From Hirudinaria manillensis (taxonomy: Eukaryota; Annelida; Clitellata; Hirudinida; Hirudinidae), in the NCBI GenBank assembly GCA_034509925.1, contig CM067533.1, forward strand, positions 7,198,535-7,262,534: a stretch of 64,000 nucleotides of DNA, given 5' to 3'. A program made the position numbers and the translations under genes. Of this stretch, positions 24,530 through 37,912 are shown piece after piece. Position 1 is the first letter of the stretch, and each line of letters begins with the position of its first letter. A model generated the notes under the pieces. The model did not search any database. It had not been told where the DNA came from and saw only the letters and a list, made by a program, of their open reading frames with translations.

Positions 24530-27500
24530 TCAGTTGCGACCGCTCAGAGACCTCCTGGTCGTCAGACATTTCTGCTTCGCTTCCTTGACTTTCGCGGGTT
24601 CCGTGCGGACCTTCCTCTTGGGCAGGTTCGGACCGCTCTTCAGGGTCTTCTTGTCGGGCGGCTGGGGAAACTTTTGGGGCGAACTTTTCTCCTTGAAGTT
24701 GGAAATGCGGTCGAGTTTCAGCACGACTTGCTTCAACGGGTCTATGAGACTGCGTTCGTTCTCTCTGGCCGTCTGAGAAAGCCTCAGCTGGGTTTCCCCA
24801 GTTTTCGATTGGGTCTTTTTCTCTGGGGATTCGTTTCTCTTCTCTCCGTCCTTCGACTTGAGGTAATTGTCCAAGGTCGCCTGGAAAGATTTTATGATTG
24901 GAGTTACGTTCTTCTTGTCGAAGATTTTTCCGGATGATTTGGCGGTCGACTTGTTACTCTTGGACAGTCCGTTCTCGAGGGGTGGTCGGGTCAACTTCGG
25001 AGGATCTACAAAATCTTCCCAGTCATCGTCTCCATTAATTTTTTTACTTAACTTGTTCGTGTGATTGTTGGAAAGTTTCTCTGAGGAAGCATCACCGCTA
25101 TTAAGGTCCCCCTTTTTGAGGGGCCCGACCTGAGAATCGTCTGGAGTTTTGGGTGATCTCAAGGTCGGAGATTTGTTGGAAAACAGCGGAGTGGATGTGA
25201 GAGTGCTCTGAACCAAATTGCTACCAACATCCTTAGAACGTTTTGCTCTCTGAGGCAATAAAACATCTCCTGAGACAGAAGACTTTCTTGAGTTCCTTTG
25301 GGAATCCCTGGTTTTCTTTGAAGTTTTTTCTCCATTGACGGGGTCTGTCTTTTCGTCCGTTTCCTTGCAATTCTTGCCTCTAACGGATTTTAGCGGAGTC
25401 ACTTTGGGCCGCTTAGCAGGCTTGTTTACTTTTTCAACAATAGTGGGAAATGTATCACTTCCTTCGGAGCAAAGGTCATCGGGGGATATGGGGCGAGGGT
25501 TGGCAATATTTTTCGGGTCGGGTACCGGTTTGATCGACTCGTCATCGTCCATCTTCTCGATCTTAGGTTGCATATCACAGGATTCTAAAATGAGGTTGTT
25601 GATGTTATCATCTGGTGATGATGAATGAGGAGGAGAGAGCAACCCTGGCAAGGCATTGTCCACCCCATCCGTGGCCATGTCTTTTGGGGGATGGAATCCA
25701 AAATTCTCATGAACCTCGGAAATTTCCGTCACCAAATCGTCTGGTTCTGTGGCTCCTTTTCTGTTTTCCAGTCGTTTTAAGTGACGATGCTTTTTCGGAG
25801 GTCTTCCTAGTTTGGTGTGAGTCGAATTTTTGCGAGCTTTTTTGGGGCTCGGTGAGCTGAGACAGTTGATGTTCTCTTTAACTTCAGGTAGTTTGTCAAC
25901 ATCTACGACAGAGGCACGTATTGGAGTCTCCGATGTGGCGTCAATGCCGGACCGATCGAGGGCATTTGGCGAAGAGAGCAACGTCCCTTCAAGGCATGTC
26001 GACTTTGCAGGAGAGCTACGTTGATTTGAAGTTTTATTAACATTTCCGTGCTCGGAGCCGTCGTCCCGGCCGATCTCGGCTTCGGGGCTCGCCCCTAACG
26101 CTTCGTCGATTTCTCTGAGAGATCGGGCCGAGACGACCGCGGGCTCGCGAACCTCGAATGCGTCCTTTGACCCCGAATTGCAAACGGGATCGGAGGCACT
26201 TGTCTTGACTCGAATCGGAGATTGAATCTGCTCCTCCGACTGGGCATTATCCAATTTCCTCTTCTTACGAGTTCCTAGCATCCAAGAGAAGCTCTTGTAG
26301 GTAGGCCTGGCGTACGGATTCTCCGGCGGATCGGTCGCAGGACGTTTCCTGCTCTTCGGAGACTTGGTCGCAGACGAGGGAGTTCCGAACTTCGCTTTCG
26401 GGGTTTTGACGGAACTTTCATTATTCTGGGCAGAATGGCTCGGGGTCGCACAATTCGGGATCAATTCTCGGGCTTCGTCTTCTTCGTCGCTCTCTTCCTT
26501 TGGCTTCAAATCCAAAGTGGTTTCGTAAGCCTTTGCAGCTTTGGCAATGTCAGCATGTCTGTCGTAAATGGAGAGGCTCTGCTTGTGGATTTGCCTGAGC
26601 GACTCGTATTCCTTGCTACCAGGTTTGAGCTTTTCCGTGTCTAATGCCTCTGATTGCCTGAGGAACAACTCCTTCTTAGTTTGCTGCAACTGGTTTCTCG
26701 TGCGTTCCCTCCTGAGGACCATGTAGCAGAGGTTTCTTACCTAGAATTGTAAGAAAATGATTTCCTAATAATTCACAATGACAAACTTAGATGTTAAAGC
26801 AATGACAAAACTCTTGATTGAAAGATAATGAACATCCTCCTAGTTTTGGTACAAGTACTGTAGCACCAATACATAATAACTTTGGATAATAAAATCAGTT
26901 GCTAGTAGCATTTTGTGATCGCATGCTGCTATTATTGTCACCACAACCAACATGAAGTCCTTCAGAATCACTAACCCTTTCCAGATCCTGCCGGAGATGG
27001 ATGAACATCCTGAGCCTCGCCACGAGACTATCATCTTTCTGTCCCACTAACATGGCAGACTCATCTACTTTTGGAGCCAACAGTGGTTTGTTGAAGTTGC
27101 TCTGAAAGAAGACGTAATAAACAAATAAATCAAAGTAACGGTTCAATTTCGAAAGTAAAATTTGACCAAAAAAAAATTGAGAAATAATGTAAACCTAAAA
27201 TTGCATAAAAACAGGATTAAAGTGCTCAGGTATTTGAAAATCTTTTTGAAATCATATCTAAATCGGTTGAGACAAAGAAGAAAGGAGGAGGAAGAGAAGG
27301 AGGAAGAGGAGGAGGAGGAGGAGGAGGAAGAGGAGGATCATCCAACCTTTCTCTTGAGCTTCCAGTACTCGTAGACAAAGGAAACTGTTCCCAAGTCCAG
27401 TCCGACTGCTTTGGCCACTTCCTCACAAGTGACGTGCAAGTGGAATTCTTCCCTGATTTCCTGCAGCCTGCGATTGAAACCAACCGATAAATAAAACGTC

Positions 27501-27570
27501 GATTGACACGTGTCGATGTGTCGAGTTGATTATAATTAAATTAATGTTGTTCCTCATAATTTTAAAAATC

Positions 27571-27603
<33 letters not shown>

Positions 27604-28764
27604 GTACCTTGATTTCTCTGCAGTCTTTTTCTCTTCTGATGTCAACTCTGAGATGCCCTTCAGGGGAGAGGAGCCATTCTTGGAATGAATATCACAGTGT
27701 GCCTGTTGGTAAAAATTATTGCCATCGTCATCATCATCACCACCATCATCATCCTCAGCATCACCATCATATATATATTCTAGGAAGCCAACTAAGCAAA
27801 GCCAAAGTCCTCCAAACCATGTTGCTACCAACAACCAACACTACCCTATTACAACCAACAACTATTAATACAAAACAACCAGGAAATGTCCTCACTTTGA
27901 ATTGCAGTTCTCCATCTTCGCAGTTGATCTTCATCTTGTAGTTTCTCTTGAAGGCGCAAGTCACGTGGAAGGCCGTCTTGCACTTCCTCTCGCAGCACTG
28001 GACGCAGGCTCCCGACCTTTCTTTGCAGACGGAGCAAATCAGGTTCAGTCGGGTCATCTGAAAAGCACGAAGGAGGATTACGATCGTGGATTGCAATGTG
28101 TTTATTATTTTAGCTGGAGGCTGATAAAAATAAAATGTCTATTAATATCTACCAATTACTCGAGGTAGATTTTAAATTTCATTAAACAGTTTAAAATAAT
28201 TTATAAATAATAAATAACTCGACCAACTGGAATGATATCGATTTTGCTTATCGGCTCCATCTTTTCAGGGTCGTCTATGGTCACTTCGGGAATCCATATG
28301 GCACAAGACAAATGGGCCCATTGCGTCCCACTTCTGCAAGAAATGGATAACATATAAAAGTGGTCTCGAGTGAAAAACTTGCTTCGTTATGTGATCGTTG
28401 TAATATTAGTTTATAAAAATTACTTGTTGCTCTTCATGGCTCCACCGACGGTGGTACAGAGAGCACATCGTGGTTTGATGCCAACAGCACAAGTCCTGCA
28501 GACCCAGCTTCCTTTGGGGATCTTTAGAATTCCATAGCATGCCTGTAGTTATTTGATAATGTTAACCAAGGCATGAAATTTATTGCAAATGACATTATAA
28601 AATAATAATATAATTTTATAGTATTATTATTATTACAAAATCAACCATCTGCCAACCATCAATGCTAGGAAGTTGAGCATCATAAAGAGAGAGGTAACAA
28701 AAAATAATGCACACAAGCAAATGAAAATTATTTTGAATCTACCAAACCACTTGCTATATTTGTT

Positions 28765-28810
<46 letters not shown>

Positions 28811-31624
28811 TATTATAACATAATAATATAACGTATCGATCAAATTAATTATGTTAATCACCTGATGAACTCCAACATCGCAACCGTCGCAGAAGACCAT
28901 TTCATTTCCTTCTTCCACATCAGGCTGAGAATCAAAATAAAGAAATTTTAATTAAGACACCAGTAGTACTTAATCTTAATCTTGTAAAATTAGAGGAAAG
29001 TTTATGTATAAAGACCAGCCAGATGGATGCTCTTGAAACACTTTATATTCATTACAAGTTACTAGTACAAACTTGTATCACAAGTACTTGTTTTACAAGG
29101 CACTGCTTTTAAAAGACATTAACGGTCAATTAACAATCCTTGGCTAATTAATTATTTAATAATTTAACTAATTATTTAACGATGCTTTCAATTACTAATC
29201 AATTGATTTATTAAGCCTTCACAAATAAGACGTGCCCTCCAAAATCCATGAATATTCAAAGGATTACCATTCTGCAGACGTCGCAGACGGTATCCTCATC
29301 GTATTCCATCCCGGCAGCTTCGGCAGCCTTCAAGGACGAGTAGCATCTCATTTCCAGCTCCTCGATGATGCTTTCCATCGACCAACCAGACAACTCCTCC
29401 TCTCCTGCGAATAATTAAATCCCGTTACGTCTAACGACATCACATAATCACGAGGTCACAATTGTTTCTGGGCAGTTTTTTCGTATCCATTTGAAATCGT
29501 TCAGAGATAGCGTGATACATTGATACATTAAAACCCCCTGACAAATGACAAAATATAAACAAAATCTTGTTAATGTAGAATTTAACACAGAAAAAAACAT
29601 TGACAATAATGTCAATAATAAAATCAAAAACAACTGCAATACAACAACAGAGAGTTAATTAAACATTGGACACTTAGGCTTATCACTGACTATGTAGTGG
29701 TGCCAATAAATTATAATGTACCAATGAAGAAAAAGAAACTTACAACAGCAATGATGATAATAATAATAATAATATGATGATGATGATAATAATAATAATA
29801 ATATTAATAATAATAAATAAGAAGAAACAGAGTACTTGAAAGACCAACCACACTGCTCTCTGATGGCATTGTATCTTTTAAGCCAGACCTCGTCCAAATG
29901 GTCAAGGTCATACCTGACCACTTCCTCTGCCAGTTTGTGGGTCTCGTGAAGTTCATGGAGTGCTTGCTTGTACGAGTCGTCTGATACGGCATGGAGCAAC
30001 TTCTTTGGCCTAAGAATCGCATATTATAATAATATAATGTTATTATCTTTATATTATAATGTTATTATCTTTATATTATAATATTATAATATTATTATCT
30101 TTATTTTATAATATTATAATGTTATTATCTTTATAATATTATAATGTTATTATCTTTATATTATAATATTATGATGTTATTATCTCCATTTTATAATATT
30201 ATAATGTCATTATCTTTATTGAGATATTTTAGCTATATCTGTGATTATGTTGTTTGTTGGGCCATTATGATTGGATGGTTTATCAAGAAAGCAATTGAGA
30301 TTGGCTGCCTTGTTGGACATTGCGGCCAATGAACATCGATGACGTAACCAGGTCGGACCGGTTTGAATAAGATATTAACAACTAATTAAGCTATTAATTC
30401 CAAATTAGCGACTCACATTTTGAATCCGTAGCTGCCGTACATGCATTCGTTTTCTTTGATGATTCTGAAAGTTATGAGGATTCAGCTCGTTAGTTGCCAG
30501 AAAAAATTAATCAGATCTTGCAATGAAGTGGAATCGATGGAATTAAGTCCAATGTGATGTGCTTGTGGTGTTGTGCTTGTACGTTAATTACGAAAACCAA
30601 CTCTATTTGACAGGTCTTTTCCATTTTTGGGTTGACAGGCACCTGAACTCCCTTCTCCCAGTCCTGTCTCCAGGGGTCGGAGATGAGGATGTAATCCTCT
30701 GGAAACAAACACTCGGTGTCGGGCAGTTTCATTGCACTGATGAGATCCTTTCTAAACAACTGAAGGGGTTTTTGGATTGATTTTAAAATTTGTAATTTGC
30801 CATTTGTCAAACATTAGTTTTATTAGTTATCCAGTTTAAGCGATAGTTTTAGTAACAGATTTATCTGCACTTATTGCTGACTATTGTTACCATTTGGCCT
30901 AATATGAACTAATATGCAGACTAATTTCCAAAGTTTTAAGCATCACGAAGGACTTAGTCAAATTTATAAAAACAAAGTAGGACTAAATTTATTTCTGAGA
31001 CTTGGAAAATCCCAATGCTTCACCAACAGAAATCATAACAAAAGACCATTGTCTACTTTCACTCACTTCAGCTGGTTTTTCCAATGTTCCCCCAACATTC
31101 TTCAATCTGCTCAGCCTATAAGCTGATGAATTGATGACATTCTTTCTATAACTCTTCCCTGAGCAAGTACTTTCTTCTGAATCTGTAAAAAAAACTTATT
31201 TTGCACTTTTGAAATCCTGCTATCAAATTGTACAGAAAACTGTGGTGTGAGTCAATAATGAAGCAGGTTGGCAATTTAAGAACATAGTAGCATTGAATGT
31301 TTTCAAGTGTCTCAGATAATAATCAATTCTTTAATGGTGACTTAACAATTATTTGCCATTTTATTACTTCTAAATCTATTACATTTAATTTACACCGTTA
31401 ATATAATAATGTGCTTAAAATTTAATACTGCCAAAGCTCAACAGAGTAAGTAAAATAAAGAATAATTCAACAAAAACGAATATCAAATCTCCGGTTAGAA
31501 AAACACTAGTTTATTTGTAAACGTGGTCGTGCCGCTTGAATGCATTTGTGCAATTTAAGTCTTCGAATTTCGAAAGCCAAAAGTGGGACTAACGATCGGG
31601 TGATGACATACCTGAATTACTCAT
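24530..31624 (-). CDS. JADE: JADE family PHD-finger scaffold of HBO1 acetyltransferase complexes
   Basis: Chromatin reader and scaffold that in animals recruits HBO1/KAT7 to acetylate histone H4. Fourteen exons on the minus strand: 31624-31612, 31182-31067, 30759-30602, 30464-30417, 30009-29849, 29404-29268, 28924-28862, 28542-28424, 28333-28228, 28057-27896, 27702-27608, 27467-27347, 27101-26976, 26740-24530. Phases agree throughout (1211 residues). The EPC-like N-terminal region carries the JADE signature [19 protein letters not shown] finger (about 205-252) has CDVC, FCDGC, VHQACYG and CRTC. It is followed by a zinc knuckle and an extended PHD ([29 protein letters not shown]), then EYWKLKRK and [18 protein letters not shown], all typical of JADE. 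The last exon encodes a long, charged, Ser/Lys/Pro-rich tail (about 475-1211) without domains. The 30602 donor is the weakest junction. Drosophila's homologue is rhinoceros. Confidence 0.93.
30022..30225. repeat. AT-rich tandem repeat in a JADE intron
   Basis: Degenerate units of the form TTATAATGTTATTATCTTTA, about 24-34 bp each, repeat across the intron between JADE exons 4 and 5. The repeat is purely AT plus a recurrent ATCT. Confidence 0.85.
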
Positions 31625-32257
31625 TTTGATGCTTATGTGAATCTTCGGTCAAATATAATCAGTGTAATCCCCAAAAAGACGCATTGGTAGACAAAATAAA
31701 ATTGGTAGGCATAAGCCAGAAAGCTGTTTTGAACCGTAATAAACACAGGCGATAACAGGGAGTTCGAATTACGAAACCGTCTTCGATCGCAGTATCCAAA
31801 CACACACGCCCGAATTTCGGAGAAAGCTGATCAAATTGGCCAAAAAATAAACAAATATAAACAATAATTAATTTGTACTTAATATAAGAAAATCAAAATC
31901 CAGCACTGTTTGGCGCCATACTCAAATCCGCCATTTAATTGTTTACATCTATATTTATCACGTGTTAATTTTTAAACAAATTCAAATAAATTTGAAAAAA
32001 CTTTTGTTTTTATTAATTAGTACATATTTTACAAATAAAATTATTTATTACATAATATTTAGGCTTAAAATTGCATTAATTAAGCAAAAGTAGGTGGCCG
32101 AAATGAAATATTAGTTGTGATTTATTAAAATCAAAAGGAGACGATCGATAAATTCAATTTTGTCGAAACTTAACTTTTAGAGTTAATTGGGTTAACACCC
32201 CCTTGTTGAACCGGAATTTTTTGAAAGCCTTTTATTTACAAGGGTTTCCGCACAAAG
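31625..32257. promoter_or_regulatory. Divergent promoter between JADE and the ADF-H gene
   Basis: 633 bp separate the two start codons. TTTGGCGCCA at 31909-31918 matches the E2F consensus and is palindromic. No TATA box stands out near either gene. A shared bidirectional promoter is inferred from geometry. Confidence 0.45.
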
Positions 32258-34538
32258 ATGGGTACCAGAGCAGAGCCAGTGGATAAAACTCGACTTCGTC
32301 AAGCTTTGGTTGAGGTTAGATCTGACAATGGAGATGTTTACAGAAAATCATGGCTGGCGGTGGGTCACGTTGAGCAAAATCCTCAATTGATTGACTTGGT
32401 GGAAATGAATGTCTCAAGTTCGTCCCTGGAAGAACTGCATCCATATTTAAAGGATGACGAAGTTGTTTATTGTCTTTTACGTTTGACTACTACTTTCGAC
32501 ATGTCCACCACAGTGAAGTTTGTCTACATCCACTGGTGATTTATTTTTATTCCTTCTTGGAGAAAACAAATGGACATTTTTTTAAAACATACTTATTTGA
32601 CATTAGGATAGGTGAGCATGTACCCTTTGCCAAGAAAGGCCGGTTTGGAGTGGTAAGTGGAAGTGTAGAAGAATACTTTACCCCTTACCATCTTTTGATT
32701 GAGACAAGCTCACTTGATGATCTAACCGAAGAGAACATCATAAAGAAGGTATTTTAATTTAAATTATCAATAATTTTATCAATTTAATTAAACTACAACA
32801 TTGCAATTTTGTTGTAACTGTGTTTGACCCAATACATCATTGTTATTATTATTATTACTATTATTCATGCTGTTTCTTATTTTATGGCCTCAGCTAGAAG
32901 AATCGAGTGGAACTCGCAACAAAGTCATCCAGGGATCTACGGAAGGAAGGCAAGAACGAGGTTTCACGGCTCATTCGGTCAAGTCTCAATCACGTGGAGA
33001 GCCAAGATCAGTTGCTCCTGCTGGCATCCAAGTCCAGGTTTTTCTTGATTTTTATTTTAAATGATTTTTGATTAAAAATATTTTTTTAAAGTTCTATTAT
33101 GGCTGTAATTATGTTCAAATCTTCATTTTTTCATGAGTCATTTAAGGAGCAGACGTTGCACACGCCTCCTAAGATGGGTGTCGAGGCCTTGCTTTTTTTT
33201 AAGTTAATTTACCTAGAACAATCATTTTATTCATCTTATTTGTCATTGTATTTGTTAATAATAATAATTATTATTATTATTATTTTTAAGCAACATAGAC
33301 TAAATCCATAATCACATATAAAAAATACACTATCATTGTGATTAGAAAATCTCTTGATCATATCAGGGCACCTTTTGAGCAGAATTGAAGCAGAATTTTG
33401 ATGAAGTTTTCATCAAAGTACTAAGTCAATGAACTGCACAAATAGCCTCAGTTTGTACAAAAGTTTTTGTGTACAAGATTATATTGAATTTGTAGTTGCC
33501 TTTATTCATTTGACATTTTATGGGGGGAATCTGCAGGTTTTACTGTGGATTTTCCAGATGGAAGGTGTCCATTTGTGAGGGTTAATGCAATTGGATTTGT
33601 GTCTGTTGGTCATGTTAAACTTATTTGGCTCAACAAAAAATCTTCATATTGATGTGTCAATTTAATCATTCAGTTGCATCAGGCTGACAAATATTATTAT
33701 TAAATAATAATATATTATTATTTATGTATTTAAAAATATTTCCTAGGTTCAGCAGGAACTTACAGAGGCCTTGGCAGATTTGAGGAACGATTCCACTCCA
33801 ACAACTTGGGTTCTGGCTGGGTTTCAAAATGGAGACATAAAGTGCCCCCTTGAGGTTAGAAGCAGGTTTTTTTTTTAGAATTTTGAATAAGAAAATGATT
33901 ATGCCAAAAATGTGCCTCAGAGTGATCATTCTAATAAATACAAACACATAAAAAAGTGTTTTCGATGCTCAGGTGACCGCAACGGGGTCGGGAGATCTGA
34001 ATGAGATCAAGGAATTGCTTGACGAAACCAAAGTTCAGTTCGCCCTCTACAGAACGTCCGACGTCTATGACTCGATTCAAACTGTTAAATTTGTTTACAT
34101 TTACTGGTAAATAGTTTTCATCAAGTTTATCAGATTTTCTGTGCTGAATTCTAGTTTTATATTCAGTAAAATGATTATTATTATTCTTTTTTTGTAACAA
34201 ATATGAAGTTAAAACTGGAAATGTGCCAGGGTCATCCAGTTACTGGAGTTATCATTATTGATTTTGGAACGTTTGATTTACAAGGATTGGTGAAAAGGTG
34301 AAACCTATGATGAAGGGCAAGTTGTCAGCTTATGCCGGTCCAATTGAGAAAGTATTCAGTCCAGCTCATGTCACCATGATGTTCTCACACAAGTCAGATA
34401 TTCAGGAACATGTCATCAAAGACAAGGTATTGTTGTTGTATCTAATGTGTTTGATACATTTTATATTTATATTCTAAATTGCATTGTTCTGATTTGTAGG
34501 TCCAAGCTAGCAGTGGATCCAAAATTAGTGTCAAATGA
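32258..34538 (+). CDS. Tandem ADF-homology (coactosin-like) actin-binding protein
   Basis: Probable cytosolic actin regulator with two ADF-H domains. Seven exons: 32258-32535, 32607-32748, 32894-33037, 33747-33854, 33973-34106, 34285-34426, 34500-34538 (328 residues, all phases consistent). Domain 1 (about 1-140) has the core TVKFVYIHW followed by IGEHVPF. Domain 2 (about 195-320) has TVKFVYIYW followed by IGEKVKP. In each domain an intron splits the Trp codon after FVYI-x-W in phase 2, and the next exon is 142 bp and ends in phase 0 after a Lys. The domains therefore arose by internal duplication of gene and introns. A Ser/Gln-rich linker (about 140-190) joins them. Spacing resembles twinfilin, but the domain sequence looks closer to coactosin. 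The exact family is uncertain. Confidence 0.82.
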
Positions 34539-35333
34539 ATTCACCAATGCAGCAATGAAGTCAGCAATGAACTCGCTTTAGAATATTTCTTATCAAAATT
34601 TTCTTTTTTGTGTATGATTATCTGATCTTTCGAAATCTTAATCTGTGCATTCCACATTTATTTTCCTGCTTTGTATCTATTATGCTTTGGGCTTAAAGTG
34701 TACTGGCCTTTGGTATAATAACATTTTTTTATGATACTTATACTCGAATGTCCAATGAAAGATGATGATTACCAATCTTATACACGTTCTCCGATCGTCG
34801 GTGTTGCTGTCCATGAAATTCTAGAGAAATGAGAACTATCGACCGTGACAAAAAATCGAGGATAAATTTCTGCATTTGATTCCAATTAAAAATGATATAC
34901 ACCAGGAAAGAGATTTCTAGTTGTTTTTTGGCGCGAGCACATTACAGTTGGAAATGAGTGTTTTTGTTTTATTATTGCGACTGCGTCATTCGTTCAAAAC
35001 CGCATGGCAACGAACAGTTACCCGCGAGCAACGTCACAACCGCCGAGTGGTGAATCAATTGTAGCAGTGGAAAGCATTTTATCCGGATCCTTGTCTTCGA
35101 ATTCTGCTCCACGGTGGAGCACATGTCTGATGCCTCGCTTATTTGTTTACTCAATGAGGGGCTATAGGAAGGGATCGTCGTTTTCTGCTGCTTGCGAAGG
35201 TTGGCGTCTTTCGCGGGCGTCTTCTGCTTTGATTTTCTTTTTGGGTCATCGCGCCAACTCTTTCGAATGATTTGCAAGTGATTTATTGGATATTATTTTG
35301 ACTAATTTAACGTTTGCAGGGTCTTGCAAAGTG
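34539..35333. other. Intergenic, probable promoter of the zinc-finger gene
   Basis: 3' region of the ADF-H gene, then an E2F-like TTTTGGCGCGA at 34926-34936. Open frames of 80-100 codons at 34972-35277 exist on both strands but match nothing; part may be 5' untranslated exon. Confidence 0.4.
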
Positions 35334-37130
35334 ATGGATTGGAGTGCGAATAGTCACAAATTGCGCTCTAATCCGCGAACCTCACACCTCTCTGGATCGT
35401 TCAAACCATGTTTCCGGTTGAACCGTTTAAAGTTGGCAGCGGGGTGGGTGTATTGCCGGCGAAGAAATTATGGAGTTCACAAAAACAACCTTAGGAATAA
35501 CAAGACACAAGTCATTGAAAAATGCGATGCTGCCAAGTGCGATGTTATGGATCAACTTTCGATTGTAACCCGATATCACATGTTCGTTAGAAACAACAAA
35601 AATGCTGTGAAGGGGAACCCATGCTCTAAAGCGATTAGGCTAGAATGGCTATTTATTACTTGTTATGTCTTTGTGTGCTTGAGTTATGTATTTTTTATTG
35701 CAGGGAAGCTGAAGCTAGTGATGCATCTCCCACTGTACCAAATCTTGATATGAACAATTCCAAACCTAATAATTCACAATGTTTAGTTGGTGAAAAGACT
35801 TACTTGTTTGAAGAAGATATGAAGTGGAAGGAAGTATGGTCATCATTTCTTGGATGTCCTTACTCAGAGGTGGTTGTGCAACTATTTAATTCAGAGTCAG
35901 CTAGCAAGAATTTAAGATTTCATTTTTAATTTAAAGATCCATAGCTCAAAGGTTACTAATAAGAACCTCATACTCATGAGAATGCATAAAAATGAGAAAG
36001 AATCGAGCTCTTGTGAAGGTAATGAGACCCAAGCAGTTCAAAGTGGTCCAAGTGGCACCAAAGCATCTCAAGAGGGTGGTATACCCATGCATAACAACAG
36101 ATTAATAATATTAAGGGGTCCAGACAGTGGTCTGAAAAATATTACGATGTGTTCAGTTAATGTGGCACTTAATAAATCAAAAGAATGTTCAACTACGAGT
36201 GCTTCTAATGCTGCAAGTCAGAAAGAAGTGCCTGCGATGAATCCTCCGGAATCTTCAAACCAGCCGAACGACAAAAAGAATTGGTCTCTGTTCAGGATCA
36301 GCAATGGTTCTGTCATTCCTCTGTATTGGGTCCAAAATCAAGGATGTCCGATACAAACAAGAAGCGATTCGCAATCAAACGATCTCAAAGTAAACAATGC
36401 CAACTGGTTTACTAAAAGCGTCCTGTCAAATCTAATCGGTTCAGAGGAGCAGTCCACTCAGATGCTTCTCAGTGCATCTGATCCAACAAAACAACTGCTC
36501 AATGGTTTTGCTAGCTCGATGCCATCTCTGATTGGTCAGCCTAACGAGAAAGAGACAGACTCTCAGAAACTCATTCGCAGCTGTCACGAGTTTGTTTACG
36601 ATAACTCGGGCAGCCAGATCCATCGTTGCAAATCCTGTAGCAAGCTCTTTACTAGTTTGACAGCATTTTGTGATCACGTCATCTCGACCCACAACCAGGC
36701 TAAAAACAGGTGACTTTGTGGCTAATCATGCATTTATTAAAATGAGTAGTCTCTACTAATTCAATATTGGTTTTATGGTGGCTATTTATAATACATAAAT
36801 GTTTAAATGAAGTTATTTATCTTTAAAATCTCAATAGCAAGATGAATAATTATTCATTGCCATGGTTGCAGGTGTGGAGTGTGCCACAAGCACTTTTCAA
36901 GGTCGTGGCTCCTTAAAGGTCACATGCGGACCCACACGGGAGAACGACCTTACAAGTGCCACCACCCAGGTTGCAACAAAGCCTTTGCTGACAAGTCGAA
37001 TCTCAGGTCTCACACGTTGATCCACACCGTAGTAGGAAAGAAATTCGTCTGCCAAAGATGCCAAAGAGCTTTTGCTCAGAAGCGATACTTGCACAAGCAT
37101 CAGTTCGAAGTTTGCAAGATTTTGACGTGA
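35334..37130 (+). CDS. Snail/Scratch-like C2H2 zinc-finger transcription factor
   Basis: Nuclear DNA-binding protein. Likely exons: 35334-35443, 35704-35869, 35952-36709, 36872-37130 (430 residues if all correct). The last junction is firm: AAAAACAG before the donor joins to GTGTGGAGTG in phase 2. The N-terminal 300 residues are Ser/Asn/Gln-rich with no domain seen. Four fingers close the protein: CKSCSKLF...H...[37 protein letters not shown] and [17 protein letters not shown] with a final Cys (C2HC). The FSR-x-WLL-x-GH-x-RTHTGE and FAD-x-SNLR-x-H patterns are characteristic of Snail and Scratch fingers, and the C-terminal C2HC finger also fits. The second-to-last finger has the longer CxxxxC spacing, unlike Snail, and no SNAG start is visible. 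The first two exon boundaries and the start are tentative. Confidence 0.7.
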
Positions 37131-37912
37131 TTCACGCCTCCCACGTCTCTCGAGTTGCGTCGGACATTGTTGCTCAAAAACCACGTCGGTGAACAAACAA
37201 ACGTTATGCAACCTCTTGCGCGATCGGTCAGCATTGAGGTTACTTTTAAGTCCAGCATGTAATTATGTTGCCCTATTCACTTATTTAGTTTTTAGTGAAA
37301 TTGCCGAGGTCATCGAAAGGTTGACCTTTCCAATGGTTACTCGCATGTTTAGAATTTTAGGACACATTATTAACTTATTATCATTAATATTAATGAATTT
37401 GATCAAGGAGTGTAAGACTCTTGATTTTAAATTTGTAAAATTTATTCTGGAAGGTCCAATGATTAAATGTATTTTGAGTTCCAGGAATGAGTTGCATGCA
37501 CTTGTGGGATTATCATTCTTGCCATTAAACTTGTATTAGCTGTTTTTGATGTGATATAAAACAAAAGGTCTTAAGCAGACGTCATTTGGCATGAGTTTGC
37601 CACATTGTTAGACGTTTATATTATAAGGGTATTATAAGATAGATGCTCTAGAGTAGCATGGTGATTTAAAATGGTTAGTCCAATTACATATTCCTATTCA
37701 AAGAGGTCATTGAAATCGCATTTTGACACTGGGAAATGCGTGAACATGATCAATGAAGCTTTAAGAGATACGAATTGAATGTCACGTCGGATATACCTCC
37801 ACAAAGAACATTTAATAATGACAAGAAAAAAAAACTTGTAATAATATTTTATTTTATTCAGACTCAAAGCAAATGAAAACAATTTATGATACAGTTTTGT
37901 ACGGACTTTTAA
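37131..37912. other. Intergenic between converging zinc-finger and NXT genes
   Basis: Probable 3' untranslated DNA. TTTATT at about 37847-37860 gives AATAAA on the minus strand for NXT. An open frame at 37189-37539 on the plus strand matches nothing and is probably 3' UTR. Confidence 0.5.

Noticed and set aside
34972..35277. Opposed 88-101 codon frames
   Set aside because: No domain, no splice context; more likely 5' untranslated or promoter sequence of the zinc-finger gene.
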